DNA of 16,340 nucleotides. Source: Oscillospiraceae bacterium. GTDB taxonomy: Bacteria > Bacillota_A > Clostridia > Oscillospirales > Oscillospiraceae. The translations under genes and the position numbers were made by a program. Positions within the stretch are counted from its first letter, which is position 1, and every line of letters starts with the position of its first letter. Below the pieces are notes generated by a model, which was given only the letters and a program-made list of their open reading frames with translations, was not told the origin of the DNA and searched no databases. The stretch covers positions 1-16,340 of the forward strand of contig SVLA01000029.1 of assembly GCA_015068175.1 (NCBI GenBank), read 5' to 3'. Of the stretch, positions 6,616 to 13,142 are shown piece after piece.

Positions 6616-7023
6616 TTGAAAAAGTGGACCATTTTGCTGCTGACCGCCCTGCTCCTGGCCGGCTGCACCCGGGTCGACCAGACCCAGCCGGGCCGCCCGC
6701 GGGTGGTCACCCGGATCCAGGCCAGCTACAACAGCGGCACCGTCAAACTGCAGCGCACCTATACCGATGCGGAAAAAATGCAGGCTGTCCTCACTTACCT
6801 GCGGTGCCTGGACGTCAGCGGCCCTGCCGAATCGCCTCCGGCCGACGACGAAATGCCCCTAGGTCACGTCCGCCTTTACTACTCCGACAATACCTATAAA
6901 GACTACTTCCAGCGCAGTGACCGCTATCTGCAGATCAACGGCGGCCCCTGGCAGAATATCCCCCTGGACCGGGGCCGGGAATTCCCCATCCTCCTGGGTC
7001 TCATGGAAAGCGACCAGCCATAA
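6616..7023 (+). CDS. Small lipoprotein, TTG start
   Basis: A 135-residue protein with a lipoprotein signal: a charged MKKW start, a hydrophobic stretch, and the lipobox LLAGC with the lipid-bearing C17. It should sit on the outer face of the cell membrane. The mature part has a Thr/Tyr-rich beta pattern (YNSGTVKLQRTYTDAEKM, then VRLYYSDNTYKDYF), suggesting a small beta-sheet domain of unknown function. The start is TTG at 6616 with GGAGGG 7 bases upstream. The ATG at 6609 just before it is in another frame. It is divergent from the ArsR-family gene, so it might be under that repressor, but no operator is visible. I do not recognise a named family. Confidence 0.85.
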   Translation: MKKWTILLLTALLLAGCTRVDQTQPGRPRVVTRIQASYNSGTVKLQRTYTDAEKMQAVLTYLRCLDVSGPAESPPADDEMPLGHVRLYYSDNTYKDYFQRSDRYLQINGGPWQNIPLDRGREFPILLGLMESDQP

Positions 7024-7061
7024 AAATCCCCCGGCCGACGCCAAAAATAAGTCGGCCGGGG
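7022..7061. terminator. Bidirectional terminator between the lipoprotein and glycosidase genes
   Basis: CCCCGGCCGAC (7029-7039), 11-base loop, GTCGGCCGGGG (7051-7061). On the minus strand it runs into GATTTTTA, a good tail for the glycosidase gene that stops at 7070. On the plus strand the tail is TTCATTATTTATT, serving the lipoprotein gene whose TAA is at 7021-7023. Confidence 0.82.
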
Positions 7062-7069
7062 TTCATTAT

Positions 7070-10048
7070 TTATTTGCCGTCTTTCTTCTTGCCTTTTTTC
7101 ACAACTACACCGGCAACTACCGCCGCGCAGGCCGTAGCGGTGCCGATGGCCGCAGGCAGGATCCAGCCATTGCTGTCATTCTGTTGGTCACCAGGTTCTC
7201 CGGCGCCGTTGGTCTGCTCCGTCGCATCAGGCTCGGTTGCCTGGGTCTGTCCCGGGACCGTAGGCTCCGCGGTGCCCTCTGTCGCGCCGGGCACGGAGGG
7301 TTCGGTGGCCACGGGTGTACCGGGCGCAGAAGGCTCCGTCGCCACGGGCACATCGGGCGTATCCGGCAGGATCGGCTCTCCAACGGGGATCAGATTGCTG
7401 CACCATACCGGCGTTCCGTTCTTCTCATACTTCACCTGATCAATGGTCCCTTCCGTCCGCAGCCAGCTTCTGTAGGAAGATCCGTCGTTGCCCACGTCCG
7501 CAAACGAGATCAGCGTGACCGTATTTCCCCGGTTATCCACCGCATCCACCGTCAGCAGCATATTGTCCTTGCGGTAGATCTTGGCGTTGACCAGATCTTC
7601 AATATTGATCTTCGCGGTCAGATTGGCATATTTGGTGTCCGCGGCCAGCAGCACCGGCCCATAATACACGGAGGTATAACCGTTGCACTGATTCTCGCCC
7701 TTCCAGAAGTGGAAGGTCATACCGATCTCGATGTCCACGGTGGTCCCATTGCGCCAGGTACCGGTAATGGGCAGATATTCACCGGTGTTTTCTGCCATGA
7801 ACGACTGATCCCCGATGGTGACTTTATATGCGCTGGCCCAGGAGGGAACACGGAACCAAACGGTAAACTGTTCCTCCTGCTTCAAACCGCTGATCTCAAT
7901 GTGGATCTTGCCGTCCTCGGGATAGATCGTGGTCTGCTGCGCGCAAACCGTCTGTCCGCCGGGGGTCTGAGTGGTAATATGGGCGCTGCCGTAGAAATTC
8001 CAGTACAGACCGGTGTTGTCCGTCAAAACTGCCCACTGGCTCAGCTCACCGATGCCCCGGGCCGCATTGGCCTGGCAGCAGCTAAAGTCCGGAGAATTGG
8101 CCCGGGCCTGGAACGCCAACTGCTGGGTCGCGGGGATCAGGCTGCCGTTCATCTGGGTATCATAGGTCACATATTTGCCCCCTTCCAGCAGGGAGGCCAT
8201 CATGGTGTTGTAGTAGCCCAGCTCCAGCTCATCCGCAGCAATGGAGTTGCGGGACACCTGCAGATATTCGGTGGTCAGTCCCAGCCACGCCACAGAGCAG
8301 CAGGTCTCGATGCCGCCGATCTGGAACGGATCGCCGCAGGCTCCTTCGCCCACGGAGAAGGAGCCGGAGTTGTGCCGGTCCGTCTTTTGAATGCTGGTCC
8401 ACAGGTTCTCCAGGCCGGTAAAATACCGCTCCTCGCCGGTGATCTCATACAGCACCGCCAGGGTCATCAGCGGATGCAGGGCCTCCCAGCGGTTGGTGTA
8501 GGGATTGCTGGTACCCACCATCTGATAAAAGTCCTTGCCTGCCAGGGCCGCTTCCAGCCAGTTGCCGGCCATGGGATCCTTCCAGCAGGTATCCACGATC
8601 TTAATGGCTTCGTCCAGATACTTCTGCTCACCGGTCTCCAGATACAGCACCGCAAAGGCATGGCCGATGGCCATATTGGTCTGGGCCGTGCCGGCCGCAA
8701 CATAAGAAGTGCGCTGAGATGCGAAGTGCTTGATCACATAATCCGCCGCCTTGGCAGCCACGGTGAGGGCATCCTCATTACCGGTGGCGCGATGCCATTG
8801 ATAAAGGCCGTAGATGATGTGATAATGGCCCCAAACGTCCCAGTTGGCACCGCCGCCGCCCATGCGCTGGGCACCGTCAAAAATGCCGAGGTAACCGGTG
8901 CTTTCCTGGACACGCTTCAGTTCCGAAACCAGCTTGTCACCGGCTTCCTTCAGTTCCTTGGAAGGAGACAGCCGGTAAGAATAGGAAACACCGGTCAGCA
9001 GCTTGCCGGGATACTCATTGTACCAGGCCCAGGCCGCCTCCACCATCCAGGCGTTGGGATCGTTCTGCTGGGTATCCTTCACACCGTTCAGGTTCCAAAT
9101 ATTGGTATAATTCGCTTTGGTTGCCGTGGTAGGCACCTCGTCCGTCTTGCCGGAAAGCATGAAGGGCCCCAGATAGGCTTCGCCGCCGGCGCTGTCCGCC
9201 GTGCTTTCCAGGCACAGATTGAACTGATGCACATCCGCCAGATCCAGCTTTCCGTTGGCGGAGGGATACTCCCAATACCTAAAGAAATTGGTCTCGTTCA
9301 GCGGGATCCGGATCCAGCCCTTAAAGTCCGCAGGCAGGATCACGCGGCCATTATTGACATTGCCGTTGGTTGTGGAGGTGCCGATGACCGCATCCTGGGC
9401 ATCTCCCCGGTCCGGATACAGCCGGACAGTGCTGCCTTTGGTCAGGGCCCAGGATTCTCTGTCGGCGCTGATTTGGCCGTCGACCACGTCATATTCCTCA
9501 AAGGCGATGCCCAGCGGCACTTCCGAATTGCCGTAGAGGGATACGTCGATGTAGAACCACAGATATTCAAATCCCCGCCAATCCCGCTGGGTACCGGCCT
9601 GCCGTCCAAAGGCAAGATCCAGGTCCATATAGGCGCCGGCCGCTTTATTGGTCCACTTTACAGCGGTGCCGAAGGCGGTGTGATTTTCCTTGACCGTCAG
9701 GGCCACCAGGCCGTTGCCCATCATGTTCCAGCCGTCGTTGATCAGGCCGGCCAGTTCCGCAGATGTACCGGAGGCATGATCCCAGATCTTCTCAATGATG
9801 CCGGGATTGTCTGCCAAGGCGTTAAGCTGCCAGGTCTCGATGTTGGCGTTGATGATCTCAGACAGATATCCGTCCGCAACCAGGCTGGACAGATAACTGT
9901 AAGCACGCCGATCTTTTTCTGTTTCAGGCATAGCGTCCGTAAAATCTCCTTGCTCATTTGTTGCGTTGACTCCCGTTACCATGGTACCCCAGGGCAGCAT
10001 CAGCAGCGCCAGGGCAATGGCAATGATCCGTTTCAAAATGTTTTTCAA
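7070..10048 (-). CDS. Secreted, membrane-anchored GH127-like glycosidase (putative beta-L-arabinofuranosidase)
   Basis: A 992-residue surface enzyme. Residues 1-29 are a signal peptide. Residues about 110-300 form a beta-rich, aromatic-rich domain ending in AYLGPFMLSG that looks like a carbohydrate-binding jelly roll. Residues about 330-690 are an (alpha/alpha)-barrel of the GH127/DUF1680 type, followed by beta domains to about 890. The signature of HypBA1 (acid/base E322, zinc ligands E338, C340, C417, C418) is matched by E568 (VGEGACGDPF), E581-T-C583, and C657-C658 (FSCCQAN). A Pro/Thr/Glu linker (895-957, with PVATEPSxPG twice) leads to a membrane helix (961-983) and a KKGKKK stop-transfer tail. 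There is no LPXTG motif. The start is TTG at 10048 with AGGAGG 10 bases upstream. Substrate is not certain; L-arabinofuranosides are the family's known target. Confidence 0.88.
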   Translation of the reverse strand: MKNILKRIIAIALALLMLPWGTMVTGVNATNEQGDFTDAMPETEKDRRAYSYLSSLVADGYLSEIINANIETWQLNALADNPGIIEKIWDHASGTSAELAGLINDGWNMMGNGLVALTVKENHTAFGTAVKWTNKAAGAYMDLDLAFGRQAGTQRDWRGFEYLWFYIDVSLYGNSEVPLGIAFEEYDVVDGQISADRESWALTKGSTVRLYPDRGDAQDAVIGTSTTNGNVNNGRVILPADFKGWIRIPLNETNFFRYWEYPSANGKLDLADVHQFNLCLESTADSAGGEAYLGPFMLSGKTDEVPTTATKANYTNIWNLNGVKDTQQNDPNAWMVEAAWAWYNEYPGKLLTGVSYSYRLSPSKELKEAGDKLVSELKRVQESTGYLGIFDGAQRMGGGGANWDVWGHYHIIYGLYQWHRATGNEDALTVAAKAADYVIKHFASQRTSYVAAGTAQTNMAIGHAFAVLYLETGEQKYLDEAIKIVDTCWKDPMAGNWLEAALAGKDFYQMVGTSNPYTNRWEALHPLMTLAVLYEITGEERYFTGLENLWTSIQKTDRHNSGSFSVGEGACGDPFQIGGIETCCSVAWLGLTTEYLQVSRNSIAADELELGYYNTMMASLLEGGKYVTYDTQMNGSLIPATQQLAFQARANSPDFSCCQANAARGIGELSQWAVLTDNTGLYWNFYGSAHITTQTPGGQTVCAQQTTIYPEDGKIHIEISGLKQEEQFTVWFRVPSWASAYKVTIGDQSFMAENTGEYLPITGTWRNGTTVDIEIGMTFHFWKGENQCNGYTSVYYGPVLLAADTKYANLTAKINIEDLVNAKIYRKDNMLLTVDAVDNRGNTVTLISFADVGNDGSSYRSWLRTEGTIDQVKYEKNGTPVWCSNLIPVGEPILPDTPDVPVATEPSAPGTPVATEPSVPGATEGTAEPTVPGQTQATEPDATEQTNGAGEPGDQQNDSNGWILPAAIGTATACAAVVAGVVVKKGKKKDGK
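7178..7366 (-). repeat. Pro/Thr/Glu-rich linker-coding repeat region
   Basis: This part of the secreted glycosidase gene encodes a low-complexity spacer with imperfect units PVATEPSAPG and PVATEPSVPG followed by ATEGTAEP and ATEPDATEQ. Such linkers hold a surface enzyme away from the membrane through the cell wall. Confidence 0.7.
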
Positions 10049-10084
10049 TGGAATGTCGCCTCCTTTTCTTTTTTGGACAACTCC

Positions 10085-10114
10085 ATTATAGCGTCAGCGC
10101 ATTGACAAAGTCAC
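10085..10114 (-). promoter_or_regulatory. Promoter of the secreted glycosidase gene
   Basis: Minus strand: GTGACT (10114-10109), 18 bases, perfect TATAAT (10090-10085), 36 bases before the TTG start. The weak -35 box suits a gene needing an activator such as the nearby AraC-type protein (inference). Confidence 0.6.
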
Positions 10115-10130
10115 GGCCAATTGATATACT
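10102..10130 (+). promoter_or_regulatory. Near-consensus plus-strand promoter, antisense to the cytoplasmic glycosidase gene
   Basis: TTGACA (10102-10107), 17 bases, TATACT (10125-10130), 11 of 12 consensus positions. No plus-strand gene follows; transcription would run into the 3' end of the minus-strand gene at 10217-11926. It overlaps the minus-strand promoter at 10085-10114. Confidence 0.55.
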
Positions 10131-10216
10131 GTTTCTATCACATAATTTGACAAACCTGCACCGATTTTCCGTTCTTCCCACATTTTCACAGGGTTTTGTG
10201 TATTTTCTGTGTTTTC

Positions 10217-11926
10217 CTATATACCAAAAATATCAAACCAGGTTTGGTAAGCTCTCCCATCCTGCCCCAAGTGATAAAAGTCCCGCAGCCGGATCCCGCC
10301 GGGCAGTACCAGCGACACGCCCCCATCCGTCCGGCGCAGTTCCGCCCGGGCGATATGGGCCGCCGGGATTCGGGGCCGAATGCCTCCCGCAGGTTCCCGC
10401 ATTCCAAACAGCAGCGGACCGCGGTAAATGCTGCAGAGTCCCTTATAATTCTCCTGACCCGGCAAATAACGGATCGCCATGGGAATATGCACTGTAACTT
10501 CTTTCTCTTCCATGGGGATCCGGGCATAAGCGCCGCAGAATCGTTTCTTCTCCCCGGCCTCTGTGATCTGCACATATTCCGCCCACCCGGGGATCCGCAG
10601 ATTCAAATTCCTAAATCGGTTTCCCGGACGGATCTCTATCGTCAGGACATTACCATAAGGATAATCGCCGCCGGTCCGCACCCGGCCCCCATCCGACAGT
10701 TCCACTTCCGCCGCGCCCAGGAAATTCAGATACACTTCCCCGTTTTCCTCCCGCAGCATCCAGCGGACCGCTTCGCCCACGCCCCGGGGGCTGTTGGCGC
10801 TGCAGCAATTCAGCTCCGGCGCGCCGGGGCGGATCTGAAAGCCGTTTTCCTTGATGCTGGCATTGCGGACGCCCTCCATAGGCGTCGAATAGGTACACCA
10901 GCCGCCGGTCACGGAATTGTAACCCATCACCGCATTATAGTAAGAAAGTTCCAGATGATCCAGCACATGTCCGTGATCCCGTACTGGGGTGATGTCCAGA
11001 TACTCACAGCACAGTCCATTAAAGACGATCACACAGCAGGTCTCCACAGAACTGTTGATGAACCGACCGTTTCTGGCCCACTCTTCCGTGGAAAATCCCC
11101 CCGTATTGTGAATATCCGTCTGCAGAATGCTGTCCACGATGTAACGCAGCATTCGCGCATATGCTTCGTCCCCGGTCCCCTTGTACATCTCCGCCGCCCC
11201 CATGACCGTGTGGAGCCGTTCCCAGCGGGGCGTGGCGCACTGATAGAAATGGAGTTTCCGGCGCTCCGCCGCCATCCAGTTCTTCGGCGTCTCCGCCTGA
11301 ATATCCTGCTCCAACTGCCGGGCAAACCGCAGGTATTTCTTCTTTCCGGTGATCCGGAACACCTTGGCAGCGGTATGATAAACCGACAGATTCATTTCCG
11401 GCGAGCCCATGGAAAGCACCGAGCGTTTTCCTTCAAAGAAATGCGCGTACAGCAGATCCGTGCCGGCCAGCACTGCCTGCATCAGCCGTTCCTCTCCGGT
11501 GATCTCATGCCACAGCAGCAGCCCTTCCATCATGTGGTAGCAGCTCCAGGCATCCCAGATCATGCCGGTCAATCCCGGCGCATCCTGCCCCGCGCCGGTC
11601 AGGCGCAGGTGCCTGGGCACCACACCGAAATAGCATTCCGGTTCCGTCAGATCCAAAAAGCGGTGGATAAATTCCAACGTATCCGCCTTCAGTTCCTCAT
11701 CGCCGGTAACCCGGTAAATATACGCCGCGCCTGTAATATACTTTCCGGAAAATTCGCCGGACCACAGCAGCAGATCCGGCCATGGATCCCCATCCCGGTC
11801 CCGGACCATCCCCAGCATGGCCGGGTTTCTCTTCCACAATCCTTTCAGCCATCGGTCGCTGATCCCCTGCGCCAGATGTCCCGCATCTCCCAGGAGCTTC
11901 ACCGATGCAATGCTCTTCGCAGCCAT
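10217..11926 (-). CDS. Cytoplasmic GH127-like glycosidase
   Basis: A 569-residue enzyme without signal peptide or membrane helix, so probably cytoplasmic. It is a paralogue of the secreted enzyme next door. The two share an ungapped 26-residue stretch beginning HN(S/T)G and ending in ETCC. Here E282 aligns with the candidate acid/base, E295-T-C297 with the zinc ligands, and C374-C375 (LNCCSAN) with the Cys pair. The C297-to-C374 distance of 77 residues equals that in HypBA1 (340 to 417). The barrel covers about 20-400, followed by beta domains. Unlike many GH127 proteins it starts directly with barrel helices. The ATG at 11926 is preferred over GTG at 11929 because GGAGGT lies 6 bases upstream. 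It stops at TAG 10217 with no clear terminator, so some read-through into the secreted enzyme gene is likely. It probably acts on imported oligosaccharides; the substrate is unproven. Confidence 0.88.
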   Translation of the reverse strand: MAAKSIASVKLLGDAGHLAQGISDRWLKGLWKRNPAMLGMVRDRDGDPWPDLLLWSGEFSGKYITGAAYIYRVTGDEELKADTLEFIHRFLDLTEPECYFGVVPRHLRLTGAGQDAPGLTGMIWDAWSCYHMMEGLLLWHEITGEERLMQAVLAGTDLLYAHFFEGKRSVLSMGSPEMNLSVYHTAAKVFRITGKKKYLRFARQLEQDIQAETPKNWMAAERRKLHFYQCATPRWERLHTVMGAAEMYKGTGDEAYARMLRYIVDSILQTDIHNTGGFSTEEWARNGRFINSSVETCCVIVFNGLCCEYLDITPVRDHGHVLDHLELSYYNAVMGYNSVTGGWCTYSTPMEGVRNASIKENGFQIRPGAPELNCCSANSPRGVGEAVRWMLREENGEVYLNFLGAAEVELSDGGRVRTGGDYPYGNVLTIEIRPGNRFRNLNLRIPGWAEYVQITEAGEKKRFCGAYARIPMEEKEVTVHIPMAIRYLPGQENYKGLCSIYRGPLLFGMREPAGGIRPRIPAAHIARAELRRTDGGVSLVLPGGIRLRDFYHLGQDGRAYQTWFDIFGI

Positions 11927-11946
11927 CACCGCACCTCCTTTGGTTT

Positions 11947-11975
11947 ATTATAGCACACGCCGTTTTTCATCACAA
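11947..11975 (-). promoter_or_regulatory. Promoter of the cytoplasmic glycosidase gene
   Basis: Minus strand: TTGTGA (11975-11970), 17 bases, perfect TATAAT (11952-11947), 21 bases before the ATG. It lies in the 81-base divergent gap shared with the AraC-type regulator, the usual place for that regulator's binding sites. Confidence 0.7.
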
Positions 11976-12007
11976 TATGGAACGTTGCACGAAAATGAGG
12001 TACCGCC

Positions 12008-12928
12008 ATGATCAGTAAAGATTTTCAGCTTTGGAATATGGAGCGGCAGATCCAGCAGCTCGCTGCCGTTCTGCCGGAAGGACGGCTCCTGCAAATCGCC
12101 TATCGGCAAAACGGCCGTTATACCGATGCCGCCGCCACGGGACTGGTCTGCCGGGTCTACAGCGTCAGCCGTTGTATTTATGAAAAGGATTTCCGCGTGG
12201 CCGGGAATATCCCCGGCTTACTGGATGTGGTCTATATCTATGGGGGGCAACTGCGCTGGACCCACAAAAACACCTCCGGCGAAGCCGGCCCCGGCGCTTT
12301 GCTCTTGCTTTCACATCACGATAAGGGCACATTGACCCAAACCGGCAGCGCTCCTCTGGAGGTCCTCCTGATCCGCTGCACCGGCGAGCTGAGCGAGAAT
12401 TTCTACCGCATGCTGCTGCGTCAGGCCGGCATGCTCCATTCTGTCCCCCAGCCGCGGATCGACCGCTGCGCTCAGGATCTGCTGCACTATATGAAATACC
12501 CCGCCGGTTCCGCCCACGCCCGTCTGGCCCTGATCATGACCCAGCTCTTCAGCGATCTGTTGCTGGACATCATGGACCGTACCGCCCGGAAGCACCCCCA
12601 ATGGTTCGTATCCGCCGTGACCTACATGGAGCAGCACTACGCCGAAGAGATCACCGTGGAAGCAATGGCTGCCCATGTCCGGATCAGCGTCCCCCATTTC
12701 CACCGTCTTTTTTTGGAATATACCGGGCAAACCCCTTACCGGTATTTACTGGAACTGCGCATTCAGAAAGCCGAGGAATTGCTGAAAGATCCTCTTCTCC
12801 AGATCAAGCACATCAGCCAGGATGTGGGATTCCGCAATGCCACTCATTTTATCCGCCATTTCAAACAGCGGACCGGCCTGACCCCCGGCCAATACCGCCA
12901 GGCACATTATCAGACCCCCTCCGTATAA
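12008..12928 (+). CDS. AraC-family transcription regulator
   Basis: A 306-residue regulator. Residues 1-190 form an AraC-type N-terminal sensing region (beta-rich up to about 125, then helical). Residues 200-300 hold the two helix-turn-helix motifs: the first around ITVEAMAAHVRISVPHFHRLF (215-235), the second around IKHISQDVGFRNATHFIRHFK (266-286), ending in the family hallmark TGLTPGQYR. Members of this family usually sense a sugar and activate adjoining carbohydrate genes. The divergent position next to two GH127-like genes makes it their likely regulator. GAGGT lies 6 bases before the ATG. No strong promoter of its own is visible in the 81-base gap. The ligand is unknown. Confidence 0.93.
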   Translation: MISKDFQLWNMERQIQQLAAVLPEGRLLQIAYRQNGRYTDAAATGLVCRVYSVSRCIYEKDFRVAGNIPGLLDVVYIYGGQLRWTHKNTSGEAGPGALLLLSHHDKGTLTQTGSAPLEVLLIRCTGELSENFYRMLLRQAGMLHSVPQPRIDRCAQDLLHYMKYPAGSAHARLALIMTQLFSDLLLDIMDRTARKHPQWFVSAVTYMEQHYAEEITVEAMAAHVRISVPHFHRLFLEYTGQTPYRYLLELRIQKAEELLKDPLLQIKHISQDVGFRNATHFIRHFKQRTGLTPGQYRQAHYQTPSV

Positions 12929-12935
12929 CACAAAT

Positions 12936-12955
12936 CCACCGGCGGTAGCCGGTGG
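12936..12955. repeat. Short hairpin after the AraC-type gene
   Basis: CCACCGGC (12936-12943), loop GGTA, GCCGGTGG (12948-12955), a perfect 8-bp stem without a T-run. It precedes the true terminator at 12973 and may protect the 3' end or be a copy of a dispersed palindromic element. Confidence 0.5.
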
Positions 12956-12972
12956 GGCCTCAATGTAAAAAG

Positions 12973-13003
12973 AAAAGCCGTTGTCTTACGACAACGGCTT
13001 TTT
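12973..13003. terminator. Bidirectional terminator shared by the AraC-type gene and tRNA-Gly
   Basis: AAAAGCCGTTGTC (12973-12985), loop TTAC, GACAACGGCTTTT (12990-13002). The plus-strand tail is TTTTT; the minus-strand tail is TTTTCTTTTT. It ends the convergent regulator and tRNA transcripts. Confidence 0.9.
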
Positions 13004-13078
13004 GGAGCGGGTGACGAGGCTCGAACTCGCTACCTCCACCTTGGCAAGGTGGCGCTCTACCGGATGAGCTACACCCGC
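13003..13078 (-). tRNA. tRNA-Gly (anticodon GCC)
   Basis: On the minus strand the acceptor stem GCGGGTG (13078-13072) pairs with CACCCGC (13013-13007). The D arm is GCTC/GAGC. The anticodon stem CCACC/GGTGG encloses the loop TTGCCAA, with anticodon GCC at 13045-13043. The T arm carries TTCGAGC. The discriminator base is T, and CCA is encoded (13005-13003). The cloverleaf is complete. It reads glycine codons GGC and GGT, fitting the GGC-rich coding here. Confidence 0.97.
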
Positions 13079-13090
13079 GGAACGAGATGA

Positions 13091-13118
13091 ATTATAGCAC
13101 ATCCTTCAAAAAAGTCAA
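13091..13118 (-). promoter_or_regulatory. Promoter of tRNA-Gly
   Basis: Minus strand: TTGACT (13118-13113), 16 bases, TATAAT (13096-13091), 12 bases before the mature tRNA 5' end. The two hexamers match 11 of 12 consensus positions, typical of stable RNA genes. Confidence 0.88.
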
Positions 13119-13142
13119 TACCTATTTTTCATTTTTTTCAAA

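Noticed and set aside
7070..7180. Sortase (LPXTG) anchor on the secreted glycosidase
   Set aside because: The C terminus has a hydrophobic helix and a Lys-rich tail but no LPXTG-like motif; a plain membrane anchor explains it.
6917..10105. Long plus-strand open frame (over 1000 codons) opposite the secreted glycosidase
   Set aside because: Antisense to a gene with signal peptide, active-site motifs and terminator; the peptide is repetitive Gly/His/Ile-rich and starts inside another gene.
10196..11953. Long plus-strand open frame opposite the cytoplasmic glycosidase, downstream of the antisense promoter
   Set aside because: Considered because of the promoter at 10102-10130, but the peptide is Arg/Pro/His-rich with no fold pattern and no ribosome binding site. 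If transcribed, an antisense RNA is likelier than a protein.
13003..13078. tRNA-Gly as an integration site
   Set aside because: No integrase, no repeat of the tRNA 3' end and no foreign-looking genes nearby.
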